From Cynocephalus volans (lineage: Eukaryota > Chordata > Mammalia > Dermoptera > Cynocephalidae): DNA of 64,000 nt. Position numbers and translations under genes: made by a program. Where the stretch lies: the NCBI RefSeq assembly GCF_027409185.1, contig NC_084467.1:19272501-19336500 (forward strand). Reading direction: 5' to 3'. The notes beneath the pieces were generated by a model, which searched no databases, was not told the origin of the DNA, and was given only the letters and a program-made list of their open reading frames with translations. This document shows positions 9,161-25,429 of this stretch, in pieces; positions within the stretch are counted from its first letter, which is position 1; each line of letters opens with the position of its first letter.

Positions 9161-12100
9161 CATAAAAAATGATTTATCATCATGTTGACCATGTTTCTTG
9201 TACATGATGTATGGAATATTAGAAATCTGGGAAAAAAAACTATAGTTCTTTAAGAATTATGTTCCAATGAGGCAGAGTATGTGTTTTTAAATCTATTAGC
9301 CATTGCAATATAGGCATCAATATTGAATAGATAGTATTCAGTATTTTCCTGAATTTTAATTGTTACATGCTTCTTTCTGATCTGGAAAGGTATTGGAGGC
9401 AACATAGATAATAAAGATTGTAGAGATTTTTAATTTCTTTAACATGTTCTGCTGCCCTCTAGTACTTTTGAATGTAGGCCCCAGAATTGCTTTAGGTCCC
9501 AGAAGTGCTTAGATTATCAAAGTAAAGTTTTTAATTCTCCATGGCCAGCTGTATGCGTGCTTGCTTTCTGGTCAGTAAAGTCCATCTCTCTGACTGTTTT
9601 AGTTAGCAGTGATATTGAGGAGGATCAGAAGCCCTTTGCCTATCCCCAGGCAGAAGTGGAGGCCTTGCCTGTAATATTGATGAACCTGCAGTCCCTGGAC
9701 ACTGGAGAAATGGAATTCTCTAGATCAGATTTATAGAGAGATACAGTGTAAAAAAAAATCTCTTGCCTTAGGACACGAAAGATAATTTCACTGCTGAGTG
9801 GAAAGAAGCATCACTCCTCAACAGTGAAATTGTCCCTCCTGCTCGTTAATGCACAGAAGTGATGAGCTCCCATTTTTTTCAGTCCGAAGCAAAGGGGTGT
9901 GGTAAAATCATTTTCATAGTTTGTTCCTTGGTAAAATGGATGACCCTCACCTTCTGTGTTTTGGGATAGGATAAAAGAGAGTGGAGCCATGGTAGTTCCG
10001 GAAAGGTCAAGAAATAAATACACACGTAGCTGCCGTCCTTGTCTACAGGCTTTTCTACTTTTTCTCCTTTACTGATTTTAGTATGTCTGAGTTCTCAAGA
10101 AAAGTTGCCGCTTGCCTGTTCTTAGATATTTTAGGTACAGGGTATTTGTCATTTCAACAGCTAGGTAAATTCAGCATATGTGAATGCACAGGTGATTTTA
10201 GCATAGGAAGGCAGCTTCTGGTCTATATTTTGTGGAAAACGTATTTATAGGAAAAGCTCAGGGACTGGTTTTCGAGCTGCATGATTTGTGTTGTGCCTGC
10301 AGGTGTGTACTGCCGAGGGGAATACTGAGTGACCACTGAAAAAGTACAGTGGTTTTCATTTTATGATGATTTTCATTTTATGGGATCCTTGTTATCTGAA
10401 GTAAATGTGCAACCATCACTCTATAACAACAAGATGATGTTAATTTTATATCTTTAGGGAATTCAGAAACTTATAAAAGTGAGTTATTTCTGAAACAATT
10501 CTAAGGAGAAAAATAGTAATTTGGTTTTTGAATGAACTATGTACAGGTGCATAACCTTCCTGTTTGTCACAAGTCATTTTCATTCCATTTTCATAGATTA
10601 TGTTCTTACTTCCTGTCTCTAATCTTCTAAATCCCTTTCGTGCTAATGCTGACAGCCTCAGGAATGCTACATGGTGATATCTGTGGACTCACAGCTGGGC
10701 AAAACTGCCAGCTGTGGGCTCTGACCTTTTTCCTCAAGTGGGAAACAATAATAGTTTTGCTTCTAAGTTAATTCTTCATGTTTCTACAGCACCTCATGGG
10801 TGGAAGTCACATATTTCATAAACCGTATTTATGCTACATCAAGAGGAAAATGGGTATGAAATAGAGGAAAAGAACTAGTGCAAAACTTAGAAGAAGCTAA
10901 CTCATCAACTCCTGCAAGGCTTCATTTTTGTGTAATTCTTAATCAGGTCACAGGTATTGGAATTGGGAAGAGGGAGACCCATAGACCCATCTATGTCATC
11001 TGCATGTGACATTCAGTTGCACTGTATTTCTGGAATGAGAAAAAAAATTATTTTGAAGGGAAATAGGAAGAAAGATATAACTATCAAGTAACTTTAGTTT
11101 GCAAGATAAGCTTGTGTCATACAATGCATTGTTACCGTGAAAAATTCATTATTGTTGGGGGTTAGGAATAAATACATGGTCCTTTTAACCTGGGCAAGGA
11201 GAATGGTTTAATGTATAGATTTACAAAATACAGGGTTTTCATAAACCATGCTGAATTAGTTCTTCCTTAATTTCCATTTCCGCTGTGTTCAGTGTTGATG
11301 TTTCTTAACTATCTCACATGAGAATTATATTTGCTTTGTATTCAAAGTATGTTTAAAATAAGCTTCTACCAAGAATTAAATGGAATGTAATTTCACAAAA
11401 TCTCAATTCTGATTTTTTCTAAAAGTGACACAGCTAGCCATCTTTGAAATAGATGCTGAGGACACTGTGAAATGAACCTAGAAGTGATAATAATTATTAG
11501 TATTTAATATATTTACACGTTCACATTTCTTTTTAAGAACTGATGTGCTATTTTAAAATCCTTATTATGTCTATAATATTTTATGTATTTGTCAATGTTA
11601 CTTTAAGATATAGAAATAACGTAGTAAATAAGAATAGGATTGATCTTAAAGTTAACCTCCCTTTAAAGTAGCTTATAGTACATTGGAAATTCAGACTTAG
11701 CACAAGGTCTGGTGTGCAGTTGATTGCTCAATATATTTTTAAAAAATGAATGAAAAGAATAATATAATTTTTAGGACAAATGACATTTCCTAAATGAGAG
11801 ATATTTGAAAATTAGAAGAATAAATAATTGAGCACAAATTATTATAAAATTTTATCCAGTTGGGGAAATATCGCAAAGTGGTAAGTAAATGTTCAAATTG
11901 AAAGAAGTTAATAAATGAGAGAGCTTATGATTTGCACTTCAGATCAACAGATAATTGAAAGATTTTTACATAGGCCAACCAAGAGCAAAGCTAATATACA
12001 AGTTCCTTTTATTGTGTTACCACTGGCAAGCCTAAGGAGTATTTCTAAAGGAACTGAGAAGTGTCTTAGGTCTGTTATGTTACATTTCATTTATTATGAT

Positions 12101-12390
12101 TTCCCTCTCACCTGCTCTATTCCACCTCAAAAAACCTGAGGTATATATACCTAATTTTACTTTTTGCCAAGAAATCCTATTCTTGTGGAATTACTCCCAA
12201 TACATGAACCTTGAGAAAAATATTTTGCTTTGCCTTTGTAAAAAAGGAACTATGGTGATAGGGAATTTGCATCTTTGCAGAAGGTGCTACATGTACATTA
12301 GCATCTTTCATAGGAATTTCATTCAGAGGAGGGAAATAGAAAAAGAGGAAAAAAATTGAAAAAAGGCAAAAAAGGAGAGAAAATGAACAT
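9161..12390. other. RCAN3 intron, AT-rich, nothing recognised
   Basis: About 3.2 kb of AT-rich sequence. I see no convincing exon, RNA gene or recent repeat. Small open frames here have no domain content. Confidence 0.45.
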
Positions 12391-12399
12391 AGAAAATCT

Positions 12400-13330
12400 G
12401 AGACACATAGATAGACATCCAAAAATATCAGTAATCACAACAATGGACTGATTCTTCAAGTTAAAAGACAATAATTGTCAAACTGGATTTATTTACATAT
12501 AAATATACGAATACATATTCTTTTTATGAGACATGTAAAACAAAATGATACAGAAAGGTTAGAAGTAAAGGATGGGTATTGATTTTCTTGCAATATATAA
12601 CCAAAAGAAAGCCACACCAGTTATATTAATTCCAGACAAAATAGTCTTTAAGGCAAAAGGCATTCTTAGAAAGATAAAGAGGGCCACTACCTAATAAAGG
12701 TTCTATTCACCAGGAAAAGGAAAAGAAAAGAATTCTAAGCTTGTATGCACACAGTAACATAGCCTTAAAATATATGAAGAAAAAATGACCAAATTACAAA
12801 CAAAAATAGCAAATCCACCTAATAGTGGGAAAATTGAACAGATCTCTCTCGGTAATCAATAGTTTAAACAGACAAAAAATAATAAGGATATAGAACTTCT
12901 AAAGAACATGAGCTTGATGTACTGGACATATTTATAATACTATACCAAACAGCTGCAGAAAAAATTCTATACAAGGACACATAGAAGATTTATGAAAATT
13001 GATGAGCCAAAAGCACGTCTCAATCTTTCCAACTCAAAGAATTAGCATCACTATGGATAGCCTCTGATCATAGTGAAAATAAGTCAGACATTAAAAAGAA
13101 GGAAGAAAAAAAAACCCAAAACTGCCATGTATTTGGAATTTAAGAAATACACATCAAACAATTCGTGAGACAAGGAAGCAATCATAATGGAAATTGGAAA
13201 GTATTTAGAATTAAGTGATAATGAAAGTAATGCATATCAAAACTGGTGGGACATGGCTAAAATAATACTTAGAAATGTATCTTTTAAATATAAGAAAGTC
13301 AAAGAAAATAAAGGTAACAGCAGAACCTAA
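12400..13330 (+). repeat. L1 ORF2 remnant (endonuclease / start of RT)
   Basis: Text such as aaaagacaataattgtcaaac, agttatattaattccagaca and aataaggatatagaacttct follows the L1 ORF2 endonuclease region in order on the + strand. Frequent indels and stops leave no usable frame. It is an old copy. Confidence 0.75.
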
Positions 13331-13489
13331 TGAGATAGGAAATAAATATGCACAGGGCCAATAATGTCAAAAAGTGATTCCCAGAGGAGAAAGAGATATA
13401 TCCCTCCATTTATTTGGGTCTTTAATTTTTTTCAACTGTGTTTAATCGTTTTCAGTTCTCGGGGAAAGGATAATCTTTTCAACAGTTAG

Positions 13490-14545
13490 CGATAGAAAAA
13501 AATAAACTTTGACCCTTTGCCTCACACCACGTACAAAAATTAACTTGAATTAGATCATAGACCTAAATGTAAGAACTAACCTATAAAAAACATCAAGAAG
13601 AAAACATAGGTAAAAATCTTAGCAACTTGGGGTATGGCAGAGATTTATTTGTTCAATATGACACAAAAAGCAGTCCACAAACTGAACTTCATCAAAATAT
13701 AAAATCTTCTGCTCTTCAAAAGATACTGTTTCAAAATGAAAAAGGGAAGCAACAGATTGGGAGAAGACATTTGCAAAACATGTATTTGACAAAGGGCTTA
13801 TATCTAACATACATAAAAGGACTCTTACAACTTAAGAAGACAGCCCAAATTAAAGTGTGGAAGAGCTGGACACTTGATCCTAGAAGTTATAGAGATGGCA
13901 AATAAGCTCATGACAAGATGCTCAATATCAGTCGTTTTTAGGGAAGTGCAAATTAAAACTACAGTGAGATAATACTGCACACCCAATAATGGCTAAATTT
14001 AAAAAGACTGACCATACCAAGTATTGGTGAGAATGTGGAACAGCCAGAAATCTCCATACACTGTTGGTGAAAATGCAAAATGGTATAACCACTTTGGAAA
14101 ACTGTTAGTTTCTGAAAAGTTAATTATATACCTGTCATATAGGTCAGCTCTTCCACTCTTTGGTATTTGCCCAAAACAAATAAAATTATATATCCACAGA
14201 AAACCTTGTACCCGAATGTTCATAGCAACTTTACTTGTAATAGTTCAAAACTAGAAATAACCCAAATATCCATCAACAGGTAAAATAGATAAACTCCCAT
14301 TCAGTGGATTTCTGCTTGACAGTAAAAAGGAACACAATAGCATGGGTGAATCTTGAGATAGTTATGCACAGTGAAAGAAGTCAGACCTTCTCCCCCCAAA
14401 CAGAGGACATTGTGATATGATTCCATTTATATAAAATTCTAGAAAATGAATCTAATTTATAGTGACAGAGAAAAGATAGTGGTTGGCAATGGGGTGGAGG
14501 GACATCTCATACATAAACGTCTGTCTCATGCTGAGTAAAGACTTA
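13490..14545 (+). repeat. L1 ORF2 C-terminal region and 3' UTR remnant
   Basis: Recognisable in order: the attagatcatagacctaaatg segment, gggagaagacatttgcaaaac, agatgctcaatatcagtcgt, and the terminal part around 14240-14500 (aacccaaatatccatcaaca). The open frame at 13627-13905 is a relic of ORF2 and lacks catalytic motifs. Confidence 0.75.
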
Positions 14546-14559
14546 TGTGTGAAAGATAA

Positions 14560-15490
14560 AGCCATAAAGCTTTGAGAAGGCAATCTAGAACATCATTATG
14601 ATCTCAGGATATAGAAGAATTTAAGACACAAAAAAGCACAAAAAGAAAAAATCAGTAATGTTCAAATCTAAAACTATTTTTAAAAAAACAGTGAAAAGAA
14701 GTAGGAAAAAAATATTTATGGCACATACAGTTGACAATTTGTATCTCTGTAGAACTCCCATGACTCAATAAAAAAAGACAACCCAATAGAAAAATGGGCC
14801 GAAGATATGAACCAGGCATATTACATTCAGAGGAACCCCATATGGCCACTAAACATAAAAAGAGGCTCAACCTCATTGTTATTCAAGGAATTGTGAATTA
14901 TAGCAAAAACTAGAGCCAATTTCATATTCCCTAACTCCCACTGATAAAAGTTGAGTCTAGCTATACCAAAGGTAGGCAAAGATATGAAGCAACCAAACGT
15001 TTACCTGCTTTTAGAGATTAAATTGGTACAAACATGTTGGAAAACTATTTAACATTATCTACTAAAGTTAAAGATGTGCCAACTCTAAGGCCCAAGAAAT
15101 TCCACTTGTAAGTATATACACCAGAGAAGCTTGTGCGTTGCATACCAAGAGATTTGCACAAGAGTGTTTATAGCAGCACTGTGATAGTAGAAAACTGGAG
15201 GCAGTCCAAATTTCAACAGCAGTAGAATAGATAAGTTGTGGTATGGCTCTACGATAGAATACTATATAACAGTGAAAAGGAACGACTAACAGCAGCAAGA
15301 AAGAATCTTAGGAATGAATGATGAGCACAAAATTCCAGAAATGATTAAAGGAGCAAAGAAATGGGGGAGTTAACCCTCTGATGCACTGAGGACCTCAAAA
15401 CAATAGTAACGTTCTTGTTCTACACTTGGGCATGTTTGTATCATTTTTTACACCTTACATTTATTTTATGACCTTTGAATCTATACAATA
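14560..15490 (+). repeat. Second L1 3' remnant
   Basis: It repeats the ORF2 C-terminal to 3' UTR succession (cccaatagaaaaatgggccg, tttatagcagcactgtgata). It therefore comes from a different insertion than the copy immediately upstream. Heavily mutated. Confidence 0.7.
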
Positions 15491-15718
15491 TTTAATAATT
15501 ATATTTAAAATAAGTGCAAATTACAGAATTTAGCATGTGAATAGCAGCATACCTGTTCTGGTATACATGCAAGAAAAATATGCTTTCTTGGAGAAAAGGT
15601 AACTCCATTGTCCAGTAAGTACTAACTAATTACTTAAGTGTAATGATTTGAATTTCCTTTTGTTAAAGGTTTTTCTTTTTTTCCCCTTCTCTCTGCCCTG
15701 CTGCTCCTCAATTTGTAG

Positions 15719-18379
<2,661 letters not shown>

Positions 18380-18636
18380 GGCCGTGGGTTGTGGCCAGGT
18401 CCCAGTGACGTGCCCCCATGGCGGGTGCGTGGCTGCTCATAGCGTAGGGGAGACTGAGGCAGGGGATGTGGTGTCTTCTCACCATGCCTGTACTGCAGAC
18501 GTGCTAGTGTGGAGTAGCAGCTGATTTCACCTGTTCAGAAGTTTAAGTGAGATTCCAAACAGCACTTTAAATGAAGGGAGTAGTCCCCAAGATGTGGCAA
18601 CTCTTGACCATTTTAAACAAGTAAATTAGGAAAATG

Positions 18637-18660
18637 GCTCCCCCCCCCCCCCCCCCGCAA
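18637..18660. repeat. Poly(C) tract
   Basis: About 19 consecutive C in the RCAN3 3' UTR. Such tracts bind poly(C)-binding proteins in other mRNAs; no function is shown here. Confidence 0.9.
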
Positions 18661-20302
18661 TGTTAGTTCCCCTGTTTTCTTTCTGTATAGCATGGGGTAC
18701 CAAATACTGGAACTGTAGTCACCCAGTGCAGTACCATTTTTATGAATTTAAAATTGGTCTTAAAATTTTAATAATCTAGTGTGGATATTTTTGTACTTGT
18801 GTAATAGCTTCTAACATATTGATCAAAAGTTAGTTGTTACTCAGTATATATGAAATTTTTTGCACGAAAAGAAACCTAAAATACAGAAGGATTCATAGAA
18901 ATCATTTTCCCAAGTATTTTTCCATTAGCTTTGGGAAAGAAATGCCAAATCCACTGGCACCAATGTGCATGTTTGTCCCTGTGGCTCTTACTTGGAAGTC
19001 GGGGGAGAGTGATGCACAGACCACTGGTCCTGATGCGTCATCCCTGCGGAGGTGGGCTGCCCAGAGTGAACTGCTGCTTTGGAAGTGGGACATATCACCA
19101 GGAAGCTTCACTGATTATGATTTCAGGGGTCTCCTGCATTCTGCCACTTGTGACCATGTTTTTGCCTGTAGAGGACCAAACTGTCTTCACTCACCAGTTG
19201 TTTATCCCATTTCCTGTTTCAATATTGTGTTAACCATTAGTTCTTGTGTTTTTCTATGCTGTGTGTATGTTTGTGGATGTCATTCATAGATGCTCAGTTA
19301 GAAAGATAATAAGATTTTCTGAGGACCATTTTTAAAATGTCCACTTAAACATTTTTCCGCTTGCTTTGAAAGAAAAATCGCACATACTATTTTGCTATGC
19401 ATTTGGAAACGAGGGGGGAAGTCATTTAGTCATACGTTTTTTTTTTTTTTTTTTGATGAAATTTTTGACCTTGGCTTGCAGTTGGGATTTTTCCCTAAAA
19501 CAGAATTGTTTCTCACTTATGTTTTAGAATGTATATTCAACCCCCCTACAGTAGAAGCAGCGTCTTTTTAACTCTTGGTGGTCTATTCAGACTTTGAAGT
19601 CCCTTTTATAGAAAAGTCTCATAACTAAGAATTCTTTTGCTTTTGATTCTCTTCTCATTATGCTATTTTCTTTGGGTGGCAAATGTCCAGAGCTCCCTGG
19701 CATGTATGTTAAGGGGTTGCATATATGAGTTAGAACTGATAAACTAATGTGGCTGCCACTGCAAAGAAAAGGCAGAAAGTCAAGCCATGATGTCAGTAAA
19801 TTTAACGTGTTATTGTGGTTGAGTTCTTATTGTGATAGCATTTATTTCTGAGGGCTTATATTGCACAAAAAAATTATATTTTCCTTGCACTCAAATACTC
19901 TGAGGTGATAAACTCTATTTGTATATATCCACTATTGTAAGCCACAGTGTAAATTGAGTTGAAATTTGCAATCCCATAAGCAATTAACTTACTGAGTTCA
20001 GATCATCATTTGTCAGTTTAACTACTGGCCACTTAAATACATTTACTTTGCAGTTCTGCACTCAGCATTTTGCTCATTTTGATTGCAGGATAGACCCCAT
20101 TTTCTATGTCAGAAAATGTATGTATTTTCAATAATTGGGAATTTTTTGAATTTTCTTGTAGGTAATATTTACTCACTATAATTTTCTAAGTGATATAAGC
20201 CCATGATGTTTTGTTATTTGGCTTGGCTTTCATTCTCTACCGGCCAATTAAGAAATATCCTATTCCTAACACGTAAAACTTTTTTTAAAAAGTCAACCCA
20301 TG

Positions 20303-20442
20303 GGCCGACCCCATGGCGCACTCAGGAGAGTGCGGCGCTGGGAGTGCAGTGACGCTCCCGCCGCGGGTTCGGATCCTATATAGGAAGGGCCGGTGCGCTC
20401 ACTGGCTGAGTGCCGGTCACGAAAAAGACAAAAAAAAAAAAA
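20303..20442 (+). mobile_element. Young tRNA-Ile-derived SINE, GC-rich variant, in RCAN3 3' UTR
   Basis: It runs from ggccgaccccatggcgcact through gggttcggatcctatatagg to gagtgccggtcacgaaaaag and an A tail. It is flanked by direct repeats aaaaagtcaacccatg (20287-20302) and aaaaagtcaatccatg (20443-20458), with one mismatch. The near-perfect duplication marks a recent insertion. Its second unit is truncated, unlike the full dimers at 35647 and 57588. Confidence 0.9.
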
Positions 20443-20554
20443 AAAAAGTCAATCCATGCAAATTACCCAGGGTTTTTTCTATTCCTTTTTTTTTGGTGGG
20501 GAGCGGGGGTGGTGCAGAGTATTGAATAAATTGAAGAAAACTTTGAACCTAAAT

Positions 20555-20640
20555 TTTATTTATATATATTTACTTATGTGTGTGTACATATATACATTTA
20601 TACATGTGTGTGTATATAGATACATACACATATATATGAA
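20555..20640. repeat. TA/TG-rich microsatellite
   Basis: Interrupted tatata, gtgtgtac and atacatacac units. Confidence 0.8.
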
Positions 20641-20889
20641 TGTCTGTAGAGAGTCATATAAACTTTTCTGATTGGAGAACATTAATATTTTCATTTTTCC
20701 TAGTACATTATTTTCATAAGGTGAATTCTAAAAGAAAAACTAGTAAATGCCCATCAACTTTTAATATTGTGAAATCAGCAAGGATCTCAACCAGTAATAT
20801 GGTCTCTGTCCTTTTGTGGCTATTTTATATCCAGTTCATGTAACCATTTTACAAGAGATGAGTCTCATGTATCTTTTTAAAGTTCTTTT

Positions 20890-20895
20890 AATAAA
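20890..20895 (+). terminator. RCAN3: Candidate proximal poly(A) signal of RCAN3
   Basis: AATAAA in tcttttaataaatttacctg, about 2.5 kb after the stop codon. Confidence 0.4.
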
Positions 20896-21534
20896 TTTAC
20901 CTGCATTTAAAAAATTTTTTGAAATCGAGTTACTACTTAGATTTAACTCTTTTAGTATAGTAGCCATGTTTTTTTAGAAATCATAACCTCTTCATGGGAA
21001 TCAAATTACGTAGAAAACTGTGAGGAAAGATAGTGTTGCTTCCTGTCATAGGAAGACTTGTGAAGGATATGAAGACCGAATTACTTAACAAAGATCGTAG
21101 ATTCTTTAAACATCCCCACCCGATAAAACCAGAGATAAATTAAAAAGTGTAGTAGGGAGCCTCTACTAGGTTTAAGGTGCTAAGAGGCAGAAATGGGCAG
21201 GAACAGTTCCCTTGCCTTGGAGAGCTGAAAAACAGGAACACAGCACACTATGCTTTTCACATTCTGCTTCTTCAGAATTTACATGAAACCTGTCAATAAT
21301 TAAGAGCCAAATCAAAGCTACAAGGAACTTTTAAGTTCAACATAAAGGTTTAAGTAGAACATCGCAGTCATCCATGGGATGTTTGAATTGAAGAGATACC
21401 AGGAGATAAAGGTCAGGTCCAGTACTTCCATTTTTTTAAGAATACGGTCTTTGTTTCCCATTCCCATTAATTCCATCTTTTAAAACTGTTATGATTATAA
21501 AGTAAAAAGATTTGGTTTTCTTAGAATGTCAGTT

Positions 21535-21690
21535 ACAGAGCTGAAGGTCACTTTGGAAATCATACAATGTAATCCTTGTGTTACATAGATGAGAAAACTG
21601 AGGTTATGGGACGTGCTTAGGAGACCACAGCGAGGCAGCCCAGGGACTAGAACTGACATTCCCAACTCGGGCCGGTGCTTTTTCTACTTT
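21535..21690. repeat. Ancient mammalian interspersed repeat, family not assigned
   Basis: gagctgaaggtcactttgga, tagatgagaaaactgaggtt and ccagggactagaactgaca follow a dispersed old repeat also seen at 37880, 43880 and 61930. Confidence 0.5.
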
Positions 21691-23523
21691 TTCTTGCATT
21701 GGCCTCTTAAAGAGGCAGTGACTAGTAATACCTATCATAGGAAAAAAAGTGGGCTGGGGAAGGAATTCTTTTTCCTCTGATGGGATACAGTGAATAAGAA
21801 ATGAATAAGAAAAATCTTATCTGATGAGAAAGGTGACTTAGTAATTTTAGTTAATAAATCTGATGTTCCATGTTTTGTGTTTTTGTTTTCCTTGAACCAT
21901 TGGGTTGGAATCCACTTAAATAATGTCATCTTGGTAGCCAGCAATTATGTTGGCATTTTATATGGGCTTTTCTAGATTTTCATATTAATGAAATTTAAAT
22001 ACATATAAATAGTCGTACTTAATGATGTGACTCTAATGAAGCAGAATGAGATCTAATATGATTTGGGAATGGGACATTTTGCGGTAGAATGACACCCTCA
22101 GTCCTTGTAAAGTTGAGTCCTATTCAAAATCAAAGACTGACCTGTGTGTCATGTTTTTATGTAGACTCTTACAGACCATGGATTTATTTTGAAGGAAAAA
22201 TCTCAAACATAATTAATAGAAAATGTACTACATTATGTGGTATGTCAGGTTCACTGTGCACTGGATTTCTCTCTTTTCTCCAGAGTTGTGAGAAAATACC
22301 TATTGTACAGGTGAACTTGGTCCATCTTTCCTTCTTCCTCTCCATGTGCTTCTCTTCTGCACACTCGCATTTACATTTTCCTGTATTAAAGGAAACAAAT
22401 TACTTATAGTATGACAATATAAAGGAACAAAAGAGTTAGGGAAATAGTTGCCTCCTAGCTGGGGCTGTAAGTCAATGTTATAGAAACACACTCTCTTAAA
22501 AGTTAAATAAATTTAAAGAATAAGATTTATGAACCTTGTCCAACAATTTGATAAATACTCATTTGTTTTTTTAAACTCCCCTTGGAGTATAGGTCATCTA
22601 GAACATCATCATCAGAATGCCATTGTTTTCTTTAATTATGAATCAGGGGAAAATGTGAATAATTTGGAGAGTGTCATTATTATCAAATGTATAAGCAACA
22701 AGGCAACTGAAAGCAACAACAACCACTAGGTTCACTAAACCCAAAAGATTACAAAAATTGTCATATTCAAAGTAAAGTTTCTGGCCAAAGTTAAGAAGAA
22801 CTAGCCTTGGACTGGGTCAAAATGTCTCTCTCCATTTCTATAAAAGTTTAAAGACCTTTTACCAAATTAGACATATGGTCTATCTGACAAACCTACATTA
22901 ATTCCTTTTGAAACAAAGTCATATCCTGTAAACTCTTGGAACTCCTGCATGGCTTTGACTGGATTGTTCATTCTTGTTGTCATGGAAGACTTATATCCAT
23001 GCAGAGAATGTGTGTTTTGCTGTATTGTTTTCAGTCTAGCACTCAATCTTTCTAACTCCCACTGGGGACTGAAGAGAGAGAAAGGTGGCTAATCCCATAA
23101 GTGTGCCATATCCTCCCACCGCTTCTCAATCCGAAGTGAGCATTGATTTACGTTATTGTGCATACCCTCCATGTTTGAGAAAACTTTCATTTCACTTAGA
23201 TCTTAATGGTACCCAGGAGTTGGATTTATTATCTTACGTGAACGTGTTTGTGATCCTCTGTTACATTTTGGGGCACGTTACCTTTCTGGTACTATAAGCT
23301 GTAGCGAATACTCATTGTACGTCTAAAACAACTGGTCAGTAATTTATGTACATGTATTCCATGTTTTAGTGTGCTTGAAGTGACAATCCAGTTTGTAGTA
23401 GTTTGTTAATTGTCTACTTTAACTCTCCTGTGTTTTGAGGACATTTAAATATTCCTTGTCCTACCAAGGTGACAAAAGCAGAATGTAATGTGATTACTTG
23501 TTATAAGTTTTGTTTTTAAAACT

Positions 23524-23535
23524 AATAAAAATAAA
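23524..23535 (+). terminator. RCAN3: Candidate distal poly(A) signals of RCAN3
   Basis: Two AATAAA hexamers (23524-23529 and 23530-23535) with T9 and GT-rich sequence downstream (tttgtgtggagt near 23573-23584). This is the better match to a complete poly(A) site. Confidence 0.5.
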
Positions 23536-23545
23536 GTTAGTTTTT

Positions 23546-25425
23546 TTTTAATCAGGCCATTGAATTGAGTTCTTTGTGTGGAGTATTTTCAGTATGTATT
23601 ATTTACATTTAAGTAATAACACAAAAAAGACAGGAGAGTGAAGTATTATATTTGCTCCTTTAACAAGAGTCCTGTTGAACATTAATGCTGTGCCATGCCA
23701 GAGTTCAAGGTGGTGAGTCACTGCCAGCTTTGTAAATAGCCACTCCAGTTCTTCACCAAGAATGGTCTTTACCCTGGTTTACTCCTCAGTTAAAAATGAT
23801 TTATTCCTGGTAAGGGCTAATTTTCTGTCTTGGTTTAAAAAAAAAAAAAAAAAAAAATCTCCAAATCAAAATATTGAAACTGGAAATGACTGTAAAGGTT
23901 ATCTAGTGCAGTGGGTGTTTTAATACTCATTTTTAAGGCATAGAACTCTGCTGCCTTTGTTCAAATAAAACTTTACATAAAGCCCAGTGTAAAACTTAAT
24001 ACAAAAAAAGAAAAAAAAAAAAAAGGTAAACAGAGCTGCTCTGTTTGAAGGGGATGGGGGAGGAGTGGGGACCCAATGTTCCAACCCCTGTACAATAGTT
24101 CAGAACACACTGATCCCTTTCAGCTGCCCCCACACCTTCCTCCACCCCCAACACACCTTTACAAGAAAATGGCCTGACGAGGCATTGCCAAATTCACACA
24201 TCTGATGGTAGCCCACCTGGGACTAGAATTCAGGTTTCTTGCCACTGTCCCAGTTTCTTTCTACCACACTCCACTACTCTGTTAAACTGAAGTCTTTAAT
24301 TTTTTTGGAGAAAATGCATTAGGATTCAAAGGTTCTTGATACTGTACTGTTTTGTTTTTAGTGAAACTAAAGCAGAATAGCTGGGGACACTATCACTTTA
24401 ACCGGTGCGTGCCAAGCCGTGTTCTGTGGGGCTGCCTCCAGGTGGAGCTGGGCACCCAAGTTCCCAGGGACTTGCACTCCGCTACAACTCTTCAGTGTCC
24501 AGAATGGACTTAGCATCACACTTCACTTGAGCTAAGATTCCTTGACTAAAATAGCAAGTTGGAAAACCACGGCAAATAACCTAAGGAAAAAAACAGTTTT
24601 TTAATGCAGAATAGAAAACACAAGAATAATAATTTAAGTAATTTAACTCATAAAGATAGACTGACTTAAAAGTTAAATTCAGCAATGTATGAGAGTCCTG
24701 TTACCACAAGAAACATGTTAAAATAGATAGCGGGAGAGGGCAATTACTATATTCTGGCTTTCAATGAACACGTCAAAATGATTCTAATCTAGAAGGAGAA
24801 AAGATTAAAATCTTAACACATGTAGGAAAGATCTCAAATCTTGACAAGCTTCCCCTGGCCTTCTGAGACAGAAGGTGTAAATATAAGTGATTTGCAGAAT
24901 AGATATTTATGTAGGGTGTTTCAAAGTATATTATCTAGGAAAAGTTTGTGGTCCAAGATGTTGGGAAAAGCTAACCAGTTTCTGTATTGCAGTGCTTCTA
25001 AGGCACTTCCACATGTGCACATTCTATCTCTAGGAGGTATACCATGATTCTCAAATGTAATAAACTACGGGTCCCTGTTGCCTAGGAGCATCTCATTGCA
25101 TTGGTGTTCGAGAAAACATTTGATTAAAATCTTGACTTGGAGTCTGATTAAAGAATGGATTTGTAAACTTAAATTCCTTTATTCATTTCTCTAAGAAAGA
25201 GTATTGTTAGGTTAGGGCATCAGAAGGAGGCTTTCTGGTTTAAATGAACGGGAAAACCAAGTTAATCAAACTATTAGAATCTGTAAGAAAGTTCAGCAAA
25301 GCGGCCTGAAAGTAGCGTAGCTTAGAAAAATCAGTAGCATTTTCTTACACCATCAGTGACCAAAGCGTAGCCAAACTCTGATAAGGACATAGATAATTAA
25401 GTACATGTAGAGTCCATACTCTTGA
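23546..25425. other. Intergenic sequence with poly(A) tracts; nothing else recognised
   Basis: A tracts at about 23838-23858 and 24011-24024. No exon or promoter signature. Confidence 0.45.
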
Positions 25426-25429
25426 CTAG

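Larger units (their letters stand above)
18380..23545 (+). other. RCAN3: RCAN3 3' untranslated region (extent uncertain)
   Basis: It starts directly after the TGA. Two usable AATAAA sites are seen: one at 20890-20895 and a tight pair at 23524-23529 and 23530-23535. The pair is followed by T-rich and ttctttgtgtgg text typical of cleavage regions. The sequence up to 23.5 kb is AT-rich and mostly free of old repeats, which fits a long 3' UTR, but the proximal site would give a UTR of about 2.5 kb. The region contains a C tract (18639-18657), a T tract (19438-19456), a young SINE (20303-20442) and a TA/TG-rich microsatellite. Confidence 0.5.

Noticed and set aside
12400..15490. An active L1
   Set aside because: Fragments of more than one copy, full of stops and indels, with no intact ORF1, ORF2 or 5' UTR.
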